Source: Bradyrhizobium sp. NP1 (GTDB lineage Bacteria; Pseudomonadota; Alphaproteobacteria; Rhizobiales; Xanthobacteraceae). Taken from it: a stretch of DNA of 64,000 nt. Where the stretch lies: NCBI RefSeq assembly GCF_030378205.1, contig NZ_CP127385.1, positions 2,024,001 through 2,088,000 on the forward strand. Reading direction: 5' to 3'. The translations under genes and the position numbers were made by a program. The notes below the pieces were generated by a model. That model did no database searches, was not told the DNA's origin, and saw nothing but the letters and a program-made list of their open reading frames with translations. Shown here piece after piece: positions 8,556 through 16,738 of this stretch (the stretch's first letter is position 1; the number at the start of each line of letters is the position of its first letter).

Positions 8556-8699
8556 ATGGCATATGTCGGGCGGCTCGCCATCGTCACGGCAGTGATCCTT
8601 CTGCTCGGTAGTGCGATCTGGGCCAATTTCACCAAGGCGCCGATGTCTGAAATGCGCGGTGCCTGGATCAGCCAGGCGATGCGCGGTTCGGTGCATTGA
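8556..8699 (+). CDS. Small membrane peptide (47 aa), function unknown
   Basis: This short gene starts at an ATG preceded by GGAGGA seven bases upstream and ends at TGA 8697-8699. The product begins MAYVGRLAIVTAVILLLGSA and has one hydrophobic helix at about residues 6-23, followed by a short polar tail with two Met-Arg pairs (MRGAWISQAMRGSVH). That shape suggests a single-pass inner-membrane miniprotein. I do not recognise a family. It lies directly before the relic of a PQQ-type sugar dehydrogenase, whose partners sometimes include small membrane proteins, so it may be the surviving member of a decayed operon. Confidence 0.55.
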   Translation: MAYVGRLAIVTAVILLLGSAIWANFTKAPMSEMRGAWISQAMRGSVH

Positions 8700-8711
8700 A
8701 GTATCGCGTGA

Positions 8712-8876
8712 GCGCTTAAGCCGAACGGGACCGCGCAGGACGTCGTGACCGGCTTCCTCAACGACGATAATCAGGCGCGCGGTCGCCCGGTCGGCGTCGC
8801 CATCGACAAGACCGGCGCGCTCCTGATCGCCGACGATGTCGGCAACACGGTCTGGCGGGTCACTGCGGCGCAATAG
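8712..8876 (+). pseudogene. Relic C-terminus of a PQQ-dependent sugar (sorbosone-type) dehydrogenase
   Basis: The plus strand from 8712 to the TAG at 8874-8876 is open and encodes about 54 residues. They include [32 protein letters not shown] and [11 protein letters not shown], the characteristic last propeller blade of soluble PQQ-type sugar/sorbosone dehydrogenases. There is no start codon or ribosome site, a stop codon (TGA 8709-8711) lies immediately upstream, and the remaining several hundred residues of the enzyme are absent. I therefore call it a deletion remnant. The family assignment rests on recognised motif text, not a search. Confidence 0.65.
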
Positions 8877-8928
8877 CTGCGTCAGGCCCAAGCCTCCGTA
8901 CAACGCAGTGCATACTTTACGTCAGCCG

Positions 8929-9399
8929 TCAGGATTCCCGAACAAATGCCTGCAACCGTTCGAGGAACGGCACCTGCGCGGCGTTGATCTTCTGGCGCGC
9001 AGCGTCAGGCTGGAACCATTCCGCGCGGTCGATCTCGGGGAACGTCTGGTGTCGTCCGCTGCGCGGCGGCCACTCGATCTCGAACGTGTTGCTCTCGATT
9101 TGCCCGGCGTCGACGTCGATTTCGGTGGCGAAGGCGATCACGGTCTTGCCGGCGCGCTGGCGGATCTCGCCGAGCGGGATCAGCGGCCCAGCGAGCGCGA
9201 CGCCAGTCTCCTCGCAAAATTCGCGCCGCGCCGCCGTCTCGGCGTCCTCGGTGTCGTTGAATTCACCCTTGGGAATGCTCCAGGCCCCGATGTCCTTGTT
9301 GCGCCAGAATGGGCCGCCGGGATGGACCAGCAGAACCTCGAGTGTTGCGCCTTGCTTGCGGAAGGCAAGCACGCCCGCGCTTTTCACTGCCTTTGCCAT
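8929..9399 (-). CDS. NUDIX hydrolase
   Basis: A 156-residue NUDIX-fold protein. The Nudix box GX5EX7REUXEEXGU is complete at residues 45-67 (GEFNDTE...RREFCEETGV). Upstream residues (GGPFWRNKDIGAWSIPKGE) resemble the diadenosine-polyphosphate and (di)nucleotide-polyphosphate clade, and the C-terminal half has EWFQPDAARQKI. It probably hydrolyses a nucleoside-diphosphate-linked molecule in the cytoplasm. It follows the cyclase-family gene by about 50 bases on the same strand and may be co-transcribed. The substrate is unknown. Confidence 0.92.
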   Translation of the reverse strand: MAKAVKSAGVLAFRKQGATLEVLLVHPGGPFWRNKDIGAWSIPKGEFNDTEDAETAARREFCEETGVALAGPLIPLGEIRQRAGKTVIAFATEIDVDAGQIESNTFEIEWPPRSGRHQTFPEIDRAEWFQPDAARQKINAAQVPFLERLQAFVRES

Positions 9400-9448
9400 C
9401 GCCCGACGCCGCTCGATGCCGCGGGCCGCATTGCCCGATCCGGCTTGC

Positions 9449-10225
9449 TCACCTGTCGAGGATCGCGACCGCGCGGGTCCAGCCGGCAGATGCGCGCTCG
9501 ATCTTCACCGGGAAGCAGGCGACCATAAAGCCGGTGGACGGCAATTGCTCGAGGTTGTGAAGCTTCTCCAGATGGCAATAGCCGATATGGCGTCCCGCCT
9601 TGTGGCCTTCCCAGATCAGGCTTGCGTCCCTGGTTTCCGCATATTTCTTCGCGGTAAAGACGAACGGCGCGTCCCAGCTCCAGCCGTCTGTGCCGGTCAG
9701 GCGGACCCCGCGTTCGAGCAGGTACATGGTAGCTTCATAGCCCATGCCGCAGCCGGAATTGACATAGTCGGGCCGGCCGAATTTGGCGCCGGCCGAGGTA
9801 TTGACTACGACAATCTCGAGCGGGGCGAGCGAATGCCCGATGCGCTTGAGTTCCGCTTCGACATCGTCTGCGGTCGCCACATAGCCGTCGGGCAGGTGAC
9901 GGAAGTCGAGCTTGACCGCCGGCTGGAAGCACCATTCCAGCGGCACCTCGTCGATGGTCCAGGATCGCTCGCCGCGGTTCATGGTGGGGTGAAAATGCCA
10001 GGGTGCGTCGAGATGCGTGCCGTTGTGGGTCGAGAGATTGACCTGTTCGACCGCCCAGCCCTGGCCGTCGGGCAGGTCTTCGGCCTTCAGTCCGTCGAAG
10101 AACTGCAGCATGCGCGGCAGGCCCTGCTGGTGATCGATATACTGGATGGTCGGGTGGTTGCCGGGGGGATCGGCGGGCACATCGTTCTGCAGGGGAACGG
10201 AAATGTCGATCAGCCGTCGCGCCAT
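9449..10225 (-). CDS. Cyclase-family (kynurenine formamidase / isatin hydrolase-like) metallo-hydrolase
   Basis: A protein of about 258 residues with the family motif HxGTHxDxP at H67-P75 (STHNGTHLDAPWHFHP), which supplies ligands for a divalent metal in formamidases and isatin hydrolases. The start is typical (ARRLIDISVPLQND). I chose the ATG at 10225 because GGGAGG lies 5 bases upstream; a longer in-frame start at 10258 lacks a site. Enzymes of this family open cyclic amides or hydrolyse N-formyl groups of aromatic compounds. A DOPA-dioxygenase-like gene starts divergently at 10390, so both may act on aromatic or indolic compounds. That link is inference. Confidence 0.88.
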   Translation of the reverse strand: MARRLIDISVPLQNDVPADPPGNHPTIQYIDHQQGLPRMLQFFDGLKAEDLPDGQGWAVEQVNLSTHNGTHLDAPWHFHPTMNRGERSWTIDEVPLEWCFQPAVKLDFRHLPDGYVATADDVEAELKRIGHSLAPLEIVVVNTSAGAKFGRPDYVNSGCGMGYEATMYLLERGVRLTGTDGWSWDAPFVFTAKKYAETRDASLIWEGHKAGRHIGYCHLEKLHNLEQLPSTGFMVACFPVKIERASAGWTRAVAILDR

Positions 10226-10389
10226 GACGCCCTCCCGGAAAATCTGGCGGAGCAACAATGGCGTCCGGCCGGCCGTCGTTCAAGGCCGTTGTTCAGCGCT
10301 GGAGGTCGCCGAGTCGGCCGCTACCCATCCGCTCGATTTGGGCCTATGAATTCATGGTGCGCGATCGACCGGTGAAGGAGCGCAAAGCC

Positions 10390-10812
10390 ATGACCGATGT
10401 GCAGCAAGCGGAGCCGCGACCGCTCGCCGAAATCACCAGTTTCCATGCCCACGTCTATTACGATCCTCAGTCAACCCGGCCACAGGCCGAGCGGTTGCGC
10501 AGCTGGATCGGCGAGCGATTCCCGGTCACCCTCGGTCGCTGGCATGAGGTGAAGGTCGGGCCGCACGACCAGGCGATGTACCAGGTCGCCTTTGCCAAAG
10601 AGGTCTTTGCCGAGCTCGTGCCCTGGCTGATGCTGAACCACGAAGGGCTCAGCATCCTGATCCACCCCAACACGAGCAGTCCACGCCGCGATCATCTCGT
10701 CGATCCCATCTGGATCGGAAAGCCGCTTCCTGTGCATGCCGATCAGCTGCCGGAACAAGCCGAGATCGAGCTGGCGCCCGCGCCGAACACCCATCCTTCG
10801 CGCCGCGTCTGA
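10390..10812 (+). CDS. DOPA 4,5-dioxygenase family protein
   Basis: A protein of about 140 residues of the small DOPA 4,5-dioxygenase family. Family blocks are FHAHVYYDP near residue 18, RFPVTLGRWHEVKVGPH in the middle, and LNHEGLSILIHPNT towards the end; the histidines in FHAH and the later HEG and HP are candidate metal ligands. The ATG at 10390 has GGAG upstream; an in-frame ATG at 10258 would add 44 basic residues that look untranslated. In characterised relatives the enzyme cleaves catechol rings, but most bacterial members are untested. A clear hairpin terminator follows at 10849. Confidence 0.88.
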   Translation: MTDVQQAEPRPLAEITSFHAHVYYDPQSTRPQAERLRSWIGERFPVTLGRWHEVKVGPHDQAMYQVAFAKEVFAELVPWLMLNHEGLSILIHPNTSSPRRDHLVDPIWIGKPLPVHADQLPEQAEIELAPAPNTHPSRRV

Positions 10813-10848
10813 CCGCGGGACTATCGCATCAAGCCTCCCGAAAAACTG

Positions 10849-10881
10849 AAAGCCTCCGGCAGGGCATTGCCGGAGGCTTTT
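10849..10881 (+). terminator. Rho-independent terminator after the DOPA-dioxygenase gene
   Basis: A perfect 13-bp stem (AAAGCCTCCGGCA / TGCCGGAGGCTTT) with a 6-base loop is followed by a short T run (10878-10881). It begins 37 bases after the stop at 10812. Confidence 0.85.
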
Positions 10882-11064
10882 GGAGGTCTAGCAAAAGAGG
10901 TTTAGCTGCTCCTTTGCCAGCGGCTGGCCAAGAAAACCCGGTCAGCTACGAGAGCTTTATACGCGACCTAAATATCTTTTTCAATTACCTGAGCTACTCA
11001 ACTAAATAAAAAATCCGCGGCGGTGTGTCGCGACATGAGCGCTGGGTCGGGGCGCTGCCGGCAA
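10882..11064. other. Gene-free, unusually AT-rich stretch
   Basis: Between the two terminators there is no coding signal. The part at about 10950-11020 is strikingly AT-rich compared with its surroundings (for example ATATCTTTTTCAATTACC). It contains GAGCTACTC, which resembles a reversed tRNA D-arm, but no cloverleaf can be folded. It could be a promoter-like island or a decayed mobile-element end. I see nothing else in it. Confidence 0.3.
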
Positions 11065-11093
11065 AGAAAAACCCCGGCGTTTCCGCCGGGGTT
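11065..11093 (-). terminator. Rho-independent terminator of the porin gene
   Basis: A perfect 10-bp stem (AACCCCGGCG / CGCCGGGGTT) with a 4-base loop lies at 11070-11093. Read on the minus strand it runs into a T-rich tract (TTTTTCTTT). It lies 29 bases past the porin stop. Confidence 0.88.
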
Positions 11094-11121
11094 CTCTCAG
11101 ATCGTGATCGGATGATCAGGA

Positions 11122-12780
11122 TCAGAAGTTGCGCTGAACGCGCAGGTTCAGCGAGGTCGTGCCGTTGCTGCCGTAGGTGTAGTTGGTGGTCGCCAGCGGC
11201 AGGGCCGTCGACGGGCTCTGCGCAGTCGCGCCACCCGACATGTTGGTCTTGAGGTAGGCGTACAGCACTTCGGCGCTGAACGTCAGGTTCTTGACCGGGG
11301 TCCAGCGGGTGGTGAGACCGATCATCGAGACGGTGAAGCCCGGATCGCAGGACGAGCCCGCCGCCATGTTGGCAGCAGTGCCGCCACCGTTGGTCACGTT
11401 GCCCGTACCGCCGATCGCAATGCCAGCCGTCGTGGAGTAGGCGTTGCAATACAGGGTCTTGGCCGTCGAGTTGTAGCTCAGGCCGGCGATGCCGCCGAAC
11501 AGGCTGCTCGACCAGTAGGGATCCCAGTTGTGGTTGAACGCACCACGGAAGCCCCAGCCGCGGGTCAGCTGCTGCTGCGTCTGCGCGTTGGTCGCGCTGG
11601 CACCCGAGTAGATCGAGTCGGTCACGACGCCCATAGCAAGCTTGGTGCCGCTATAGATGTCGAAGGCCGAAGGCGTCGGCGAGCTGGTGGCCAGCACGTA
11701 TTTCGACGCGCCGAGCGACCAGGTCGCATCCATCTTGATGTCGTCGCCGGCACCGGTCGGGATGTTCTTGATCTGCAACGCAGCCGACACCGCACCGCCC
11801 CACTTGTCGTCGGGATGCCCGGTGTTCACGTTGCCAGCCTGCGTGAAGCCGCCGACAGCCGCACCAACAGTGTTGGCCGTGCCGAAGTAGCCTGCGCGAT
11901 TGTCATGCAGGGCGCCCGAAATCTGGAACAGACCCCAGGCCTGGTCGACGCGGACGTTGCCGACGATGTCAGGAGCAGTCGTGCCGCCGTAGGCACTGCC
12001 GACGCCGGTGATGTTCGCGCTTGAGGCGCCACCGAAGCCGATCGAACCACCAGCCGGGCCACCGACCGCATTGATGATCTGGGTGCGGTTGAAGCCGTTG
12101 GCACTGGAGTCGTCGATACCCAAGGTCGCCGACACGCCGTTGCCGAACTGCCAGGAGTACTGGATGTTGTTGATGCCGGTGACCGTGTCGAAGCCGCCGA
12201 TCAGGAACGACGAGTTGTTGCCCGGATAGCCATGCCACGGCGTCGAGAACGCCGAAGCGGACTTACCGAAGGTGAAGCCGGCGAACTGGATGAACACCAT
12301 TTCCACCGCGGTGTAGCCGTTACCAGCGGTGTCGTTGTTCACCTGGCCCTGCCAGGCGGCCGGATTGACGCTGCCCTGCACGCCGATGCTGCTGCCCGAG
12401 CCGAAGGTCGAGAACTGGAAGTCAGCCTGACCGAAGGTGCGGACCACGCCGTACTCGGTCGCGGTGCGGGTGTCGATCGTCAGCGCCAAGCGCGAACGGT
12501 CGTTGTAGAAGTTGGCGTAACGGTCGCGGATGCCACCTTCGCCGTTCCAGAACGGGCCGTTATAGATGCCGCCGTTGATCGTCAGGTCGGCGCGCAGATA
12601 ACCACCCAGCTTGATGCAGGTATCAGTACCCGGAATGTAGAAGAAACCGGCACCGTACAGCGAACAAATCCTCACGTATTCGACCGCTTTGGCCTTCACG
12701 GGAAGATCGGCTGCCTGTGCCCCGCCCACGGCGATCAGACCCGCCGCTGAGCCAAGGATGAGGCTCTTAATCGTCTTCAT
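11122..12780 (-). CDS. Outer-membrane porin, Omp_2 family
   Basis: A 552-residue beta-barrel porin of the rhizobial Omp_2 (PF02530) family. A Sec signal peptide occupies residues 1-23 (MKTIKSLILGSAAGLIAVGG..QAADLPVKAKAVEYVR), ending with the family-typical ADLP..KA.. start of the mature protein. Two cysteines (about residues 38 and 54; VRICSLYG and GTDTCIKLGGY) form the conserved N-terminal pair. The last residue is Phe (LRVQRNF), the outer-membrane assembly signal. It should form a general diffusion channel. It is divergent from a MarR regulator across a 257-base AT-rich region, so MarR control is possible. Confidence 0.95.
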   Translation of the reverse strand: MKTIKSLILGSAAGLIAVGGAQAADLPVKAKAVEYVRICSLYGAGFFYIPGTDTCIKLGGYLRADLTINGGIYNGPFWNGEGGIRDRYANFYNDRSRLALTIDTRTATEYGVVRTFGQADFQFSTFGSGSSIGVQGSVNPAAWQGQVNNDTAGNGYTAVEMVFIQFAGFTFGKSASAFSTPWHGYPGNNSSFLIGGFDTVTGINNIQYSWQFGNGVSATLGIDDSSANGFNRTQIINAVGGPAGGSIGFGGASSANITGVGSAYGGTTAPDIVGNVRVDQAWGLFQISGALHDNRAGYFGTANTVGAAVGGFTQAGNVNTGHPDDKWGGAVSAALQIKNIPTGAGDDIKMDATWSLGASKYVLATSSPTPSAFDIYSGTKLAMGVVTDSIYSGASATNAQTQQQLTRGWGFRGAFNHNWDPYWSSSLFGGIAGLSYNSTAKTLYCNAYSTTAGIAIGGTGNVTNGGGTAANMAAGSSCDPGFTVSMIGLTTRWTPVKNLTFSAEVLYAYLKTNMSGGATAQSPSTALPLATTNYTYGSNGTTSLNLRVQRNF

Positions 12781-12983
12781 TTAAGTCTCCAAGTTGTGTT
12801 GGAAGGCTCTACCCCCCAGAACCCCCGAATTTTCCGCGGGTCATCATGGGCGCCCCGGGAAGACTCCCAGCGCACGAAGACAATGCATTTCGCAAATCAC
12901 TTCGTAAAACAGTTTATCTACTCATATAACTTGATTGTGGGCCCGTGTGATTTTTGCGCAACATGGGATTTTCAGGACTTGTA

Positions 12984-13012
12984 TTGACCCAATTAATTGA
13001 TCTAATTATTGA
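12984..13012 (+). promoter_or_regulatory. Promoter with embedded dyad before the MarR gene
   Basis: TTGACC (12984-12989) and TATTGA (13007-13012) are separated by 17 bases. The perfect palindrome CAATTAATTG (12990-12999) lies between them, with an imperfect continuation (CTAATTATTG). An operator in the -35/-10 spacer would fit MarR autorepression. The regulator assignment is inference. Confidence 0.45.
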
Positions 13013-13037
13013 AATTGCGTATAAAAGCGAGGTCGAT

Positions 13038-13574
13038 ATGGCCAAGCGGAACGTAACCTCAACGCTGACCGTTCGTGCGATTGACGGTTCTGCCCACAGG
13101 GGCGGTGAGATCAATCAGGACGTATTCCGGAGATTTCTCTGGGAAATCACGTCGATCAACGTGCATCTCGACCAGATTCGGGAGTTCTGGGCCAAAAATC
13201 TCGGTGTCACCGGCCCGCAATGGATGATTCTGACGGCGGTATCCGATCTCGACCGGGGACACGGCGTGCCGGTCAAGGACGTGTCGGCGATTCTCCGCGT
13301 TGACCCGTCCTTTGTGACGACACAGTCGAAAATGCTGGAAAAGATGGGCCTGCTTCGTCGCCTGTCGTCGAACGAGGACGCGAGAGTGGTGCTGATGTCG
13401 CTGTCGGAAAAAGCGCGCAAGCACGCTGCGAGCCTTGCTGCGAAGCAGGAACTGTTCAGCAAGTTCGTCTTCTCCGAGTTCAGCGAGGCGGCGGCGCGCG
13501 ATATTCTCGGCAAGCTGTCGCTGCTGGAGATCAGGCTCGAGAAGGCGGCGCTCAAGCTCAACGCCGACCTGTAG
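13038..13574 (+). CDS. MarR-family transcriptional regulator
   Basis: A 178-residue winged-helix regulator. The core (WMILTAVSDL...VKDVSAILRVDPSFVTTQSKMLEKMGLLRRL) contains the recognition helix and the wing with the family-typical basic and Asp residues (SSNEDARVVLMSLSEKA). Flanking helices at both ends would form the dimer interface. I chose the ATG at 13038 because GAGG lies 7 bases upstream; an in-frame ATG at 12954 would lie upstream of the candidate promoter. It is divergent from the porin gene. MarR proteins usually sense aromatic or oxidative signals; the ligand is unknown. Confidence 0.9.
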   Translation: MAKRNVTSTLTVRAIDGSAHRGGEINQDVFRRFLWEITSINVHLDQIREFWAKNLGVTGPQWMILTAVSDLDRGHGVPVKDVSAILRVDPSFVTTQSKMLEKMGLLRRLSSNEDARVVLMSLSEKARKHAASLAAKQELFSKFVFSEFSEAAARDILGKLSLLEIRLEKAALKLNADL

Positions 13575-13789
13575 CGAATCGCACGGCGCGCGCACATTTT
13601 GCCGCATCGTCATGCGTGAGGTTCACGGGTATCTAGAGTGGACGGGCGGAAGGGCCTGTGCGCTGCCTGGTGTCGCCGTACCACCTTCACGTCCCGCATC
13701 GCAGTAACCGGCTCCGACGAGGCGAGCCGGCGTTGTCTGCTGCCGTGTCCGAGCAGATCATGACAGCGCAGGGGTAAAAGAAGAAGAAA

Positions 13790-14962
13790 ATGCAACGAAG
13801 GCTGCTGCATCCGCAGGAACCCGCCTGCAGCTTCGAGGGGTGGCCACGATGGCCCGACAACGAGGACTTCTCGCTCGAATTGATGCGCGTGCTTGCCACC
13901 GCGACGGAAGGCGCGAGCACCGTTTCGGAATGCTTCTGGGCGGCGCGGCAGATCGACCAGGCGGACCGCACGAGCTGGCACGATGCGTGGACGGCGCTCG
14001 CGGCACGGACCAGGCAGCGCGGCGACGCGGCGGCCGCATCGCGCGGCTTCGCCATGGCGACCGGCAACTGGCTGCGCGCCTCGAACTACTACCGGACCGC
14101 CGAGACGTTTTTGACCGAAGACGACGAGCGGCGAAAACCAACCATCGATCTGATGCGTGCCTGTTCGCGGCTCTACCTCGAGCACGCGGCTTTGCGCGCG
14201 AGTGTCGTGCGCATCGATGACGCCGAAGGCGGGCTGCTCGAAGGCTATTTTCTGCCGGCGCCGCGCATGCGCCGGCCGGGCGCGGTGATCTGCGTCGGCG
14301 GCATGCATTCCTTCAAGGAAGACCTGCTGTACACCATGCGCCGTCATGGTGCGGCGAACGAGCTGTCGCTGCTGCTCGTCGACCATCCTGGTTTCGATCC
14401 CGTAACGGGGCGCCATCGCGGAAGCCGACGGGCCGAGGCTCACTTTCCGCTCAGCCGCTGGCTGGATTATCTCCTGACGCACGCCGACGTCGATCCGGAC
14501 CGTATCGCGATCTATGGCGACGGGCTCGGTGCTGCTTGCGCCACCCAAGCGGCCAAGCGCGACGACCGCTTTGCCGCCGCGGTGTGCGACGGCGGAATCT
14601 GGGAGGCCAAGGAAAAGGCCTTTGCCGCGCGGCGCCTGTCCCCGAATGCGACAAAGCTTGACAGTCGGCTGGTCGCGCCGAGCCATGCCGATCCGAAGCC
14701 GCTTGCTGAGGTGGCGTGGCTCACCCTGATCGGCCACAGCGATTTCGTATCGGTGACGGATGCGGAGGAAATCAGGGCTTCGAACGAGAGGTCGGGCCTG
14801 CATCACGATCTGAAGATCTTCACCGACGAGGAGACCGCCTCCGCCCCCGGCCAGGTGGACAACCCCACGCTTGCGAAGGAATTTGCGTTCGACTGGCTGC
14901 GGCAAAGGCTCAAGGAAGGCCGGCGCGTTCCGGCCGCCTCCGAGAGCGCTTTCGATTGCTGA
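13790..14962 (+). CDS. Alpha/beta-hydrolase-fold protein lacking the catalytic serine (likely pseudoenzyme)
   Basis: A 390-residue protein that resembles the FrsA / 2,6-dihydroxypseudooxynicotine-hydrolase branch: a helical N-terminal half (residues 1-150), then an alpha/beta-hydrolase core. The nucleophile elbow reads GDGLGA at residues 243-248, where family members have G-x-S-x-G, so the serine is Gly245. The C-terminal region (FTDEETASAPGQVDNP) also lacks the histidine usually found before the last helix. Both point to loss of hydrolase chemistry while the fold is kept. It stands alone between a MarR gene and a GMC oxidoreductase, with no visible operon partner. A sequencing error is unlikely because the frame is intact. 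Confidence 0.8.
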   Translation: MQRRLLHPQEPACSFEGWPRWPDNEDFSLELMRVLATATEGASTVSECFWAARQIDQADRTSWHDAWTALAARTRQRGDAAAASRGFAMATGNWLRASNYYRTAETFLTEDDERRKPTIDLMRACSRLYLEHAALRASVVRIDDAEGGLLEGYFLPAPRMRRPGAVICVGGMHSFKEDLLYTMRRHGAANELSLLLVDHPGFDPVTGRHRGSRRAEAHFPLSRWLDYLLTHADVDPDRIAIYGDGLGAACATQAAKRDDRFAAAVCDGGIWEAKEKAFAARRLSPNATKLDSRLVAPSHADPKPLAEVAWLTLIGHSDFVSVTDAEEIRASNERSGLHHDLKIFTDEETASAPGQVDNPTLAKEFAFDWLRQRLKEGRRVPAASESAFDC

Positions 14963-15105
14963 AGCTGCGGCTCGGTTTCAGCCGGCAGCTTTGTTGCAAC
15001 CTCCGCTTTTGGCGCTAGCCAGGCGCAGCCCGCGGTGGTCGCCTTTTGCAATTGACCCTGCCGGAACCCCCCGTTACCTGTTGGCGGGAATTGCGGGGAA
15101 ACCAA

Positions 15106-16722
15106 TTGAGCGAGAGCAGCGCCGGCACCTCCGAATACGACTACGTCATCATCGGCGCGGGATCGGCCGGCTGCGTGCTTGCCAACCGCCTGACCGCCGA
15201 CGGCAGGCATTCGGTGCTGCTGCTTGAGGCGGGACCAAAGGACAGCAACATCTGGATCCATGTGCCGCTCGGCTATGGCAGGCTGTTCAAGGAGAAGAGT
15301 GTCAACTGGATGTACCAGACCGAGCCGGAGCCCCAACTGCACGGCCGGCAGGTGTTCCAGCCGCGCGGTAAGGTGCTTGGCGGATCGAGCTCGATCAACG
15401 GCCTGCTTTACGTGCGCGGTCAGCACGAGGACTATGATCGCTGGCGCCAGCGCGGCAATGCCGGCTGGGGCTATCAGGACGTGCTGCCTTATTTCAAGAA
15501 GGCTGAGGACCAGCAGCGCGGCGGTGACGCCTATCACGGCGCGGGCGGGCCGCTGCCGGTGTCCGATTGGCGTCATCATGACCCGCTGTCGGAAGCCTTT
15601 GTGCTCGCCGCGGCCGAGGCCGGAATTCCAACCAATCCCGACTTCAACGGCGCGACCCAGGAGGGCGCCGGCTTCTTCCAGACCACGACGCGGCGCGGTC
15701 GCCGTGCCTCCACTGCGTTCGCCTATCTGCGGCCGGCGCGGCGGCGCGGCAATCTGCATGTCGAAACCGACGCGCTCGCGCAACGGATCGTGTTCGAGGG
15801 CCGCCGCGCCAAGGCGGTCGAGTACCGGCAGGGCGGTCGGCTGCGTACTGCACGCGCCCGCCGCGAAGTTCTGGTGTCGAGCGGCGCCTATAATTCGCCG
15901 CAACTGCTGCAGCTCTCCGGCGTCGGCCCGGCGGAGTTGCTGAAACAGCACGGGATCGCGGTCGTGCTCGATGCGCCCGGCGTCGGCAATGATCTGCAGG
16001 ATCATATGCAGGTGCGCCTGGTGACGCGTTGCGCGCAGCGCGTCACGCTCAACGACGTCGTCAGCCATCCCGTGCGCCGCGTCATGGCGGGCCTGCGGTA
16101 CGCGGCGCTGCGCAAGGGACCGCTGACGATTGCGGCGGGAACGTCGGGCGCGTTCTTCAAGACCGATCCGCGGCTTGCCACGCCAGACATCCAGATCCAT
16201 TTCCTGCCGTTCTCGACCGACAAGATGGGCGAGAAGCTGCACCCGTTCTCCGCTTTCACCGCCTCGGTCTGTCAGCTTCGCCCCGAAAGCCGCGGCTCGC
16301 TGAAGATCAGGAGCGCCGATCCGACGGTGCCGCCGGAAATCCGCATCAACTATCTCGCGACGGAAACCGACCGCCGCGCCTTCATCGACGGCATCAGGAT
16401 CCTGCGCAGGGTCCTGGCGGCGCCGGCGCTCAAGGCCTATTGCGTGGACGAGGTCTATCCGGGCGCCAAGGTCGTCAGCGACGAGGACCTGCTGGAGTTC
16501 TGTCGCAAGACCGGCAGCACCGTCTATCATCCGACTTCGACCTGCCGGATGGGCAACGATGCGCTTGCCGTCGTCGACCAGCGGCTTAGAGTCCGCGGGA
16601 TCGATGGCCTGCGCGTGGTGGACGCCTCGATCATGCCGGACCTGATGTCGGGCAACACCAACGCGCCCACGATCATGATCGCCGAAAAGGCCTCCGACAT
16701 GATTTTGCAGGATGCGCGATGA
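15106..16722 (+). CDS. GMC-family FAD oxidoreductase (choline/alcohol dehydrogenase-like)
   Basis: A protein of about 538 residues. The FAD-binding GxGxxG lies near the N-terminus ([17 protein letters not shown]). The GMC signatures are [20 protein letters not shown] and the second one, [18 protein letters not shown]. The catalytic His is in [11 protein letters not shown] and the Asn in SGNTNAPT. I chose the TTG at 15106 because GGGGA precedes it and the Rossmann motif then starts at a normal distance; an in-frame start at 15046 is also possible. The reaction is oxidation of an alcohol, probably an aliphatic or polyethylene-glycol-like one. The hemC-like frame begins at or just after its end, so transcription may be shared. 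Confidence 0.93.
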   Translation: MSESSAGTSEYDYVIIGAGSAGCVLANRLTADGRHSVLLLEAGPKDSNIWIHVPLGYGRLFKEKSVNWMYQTEPEPQLHGRQVFQPRGKVLGGSSSINGLLYVRGQHEDYDRWRQRGNAGWGYQDVLPYFKKAEDQQRGGDAYHGAGGPLPVSDWRHHDPLSEAFVLAAAEAGIPTNPDFNGATQEGAGFFQTTTRRGRRASTAFAYLRPARRRGNLHVETDALAQRIVFEGRRAKAVEYRQGGRLRTARARREVLVSSGAYNSPQLLQLSGVGPAELLKQHGIAVVLDAPGVGNDLQDHMQVRLVTRCAQRVTLNDVVSHPVRRVMAGLRYAALRKGPLTIAAGTSGAFFKTDPRLATPDIQIHFLPFSTDKMGEKLHPFSAFTASVCQLRPESRGSLKIRSADPTVPPEIRINYLATETDRRAFIDGIRILRRVLAAPALKAYCVDEVYPGAKVVSDEDLLEFCRKTGSTVYHPTSTCRMGNDALAVVDQRLRVRGIDGLRVVDASIMPDLMSGNTNAPTIMIAEKASDMILQDAR

Positions 16723-16738
16723 TCTGGAGTGGCGAATA

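Noticed and set aside
10940..11000. A possible tRNA on the minus strand suggested by GAGTAGCTCAGGT-like sequence.
   Set aside because: The acceptor, anticodon and T arms cannot be formed and no TTCGANTC-type T-loop is present.
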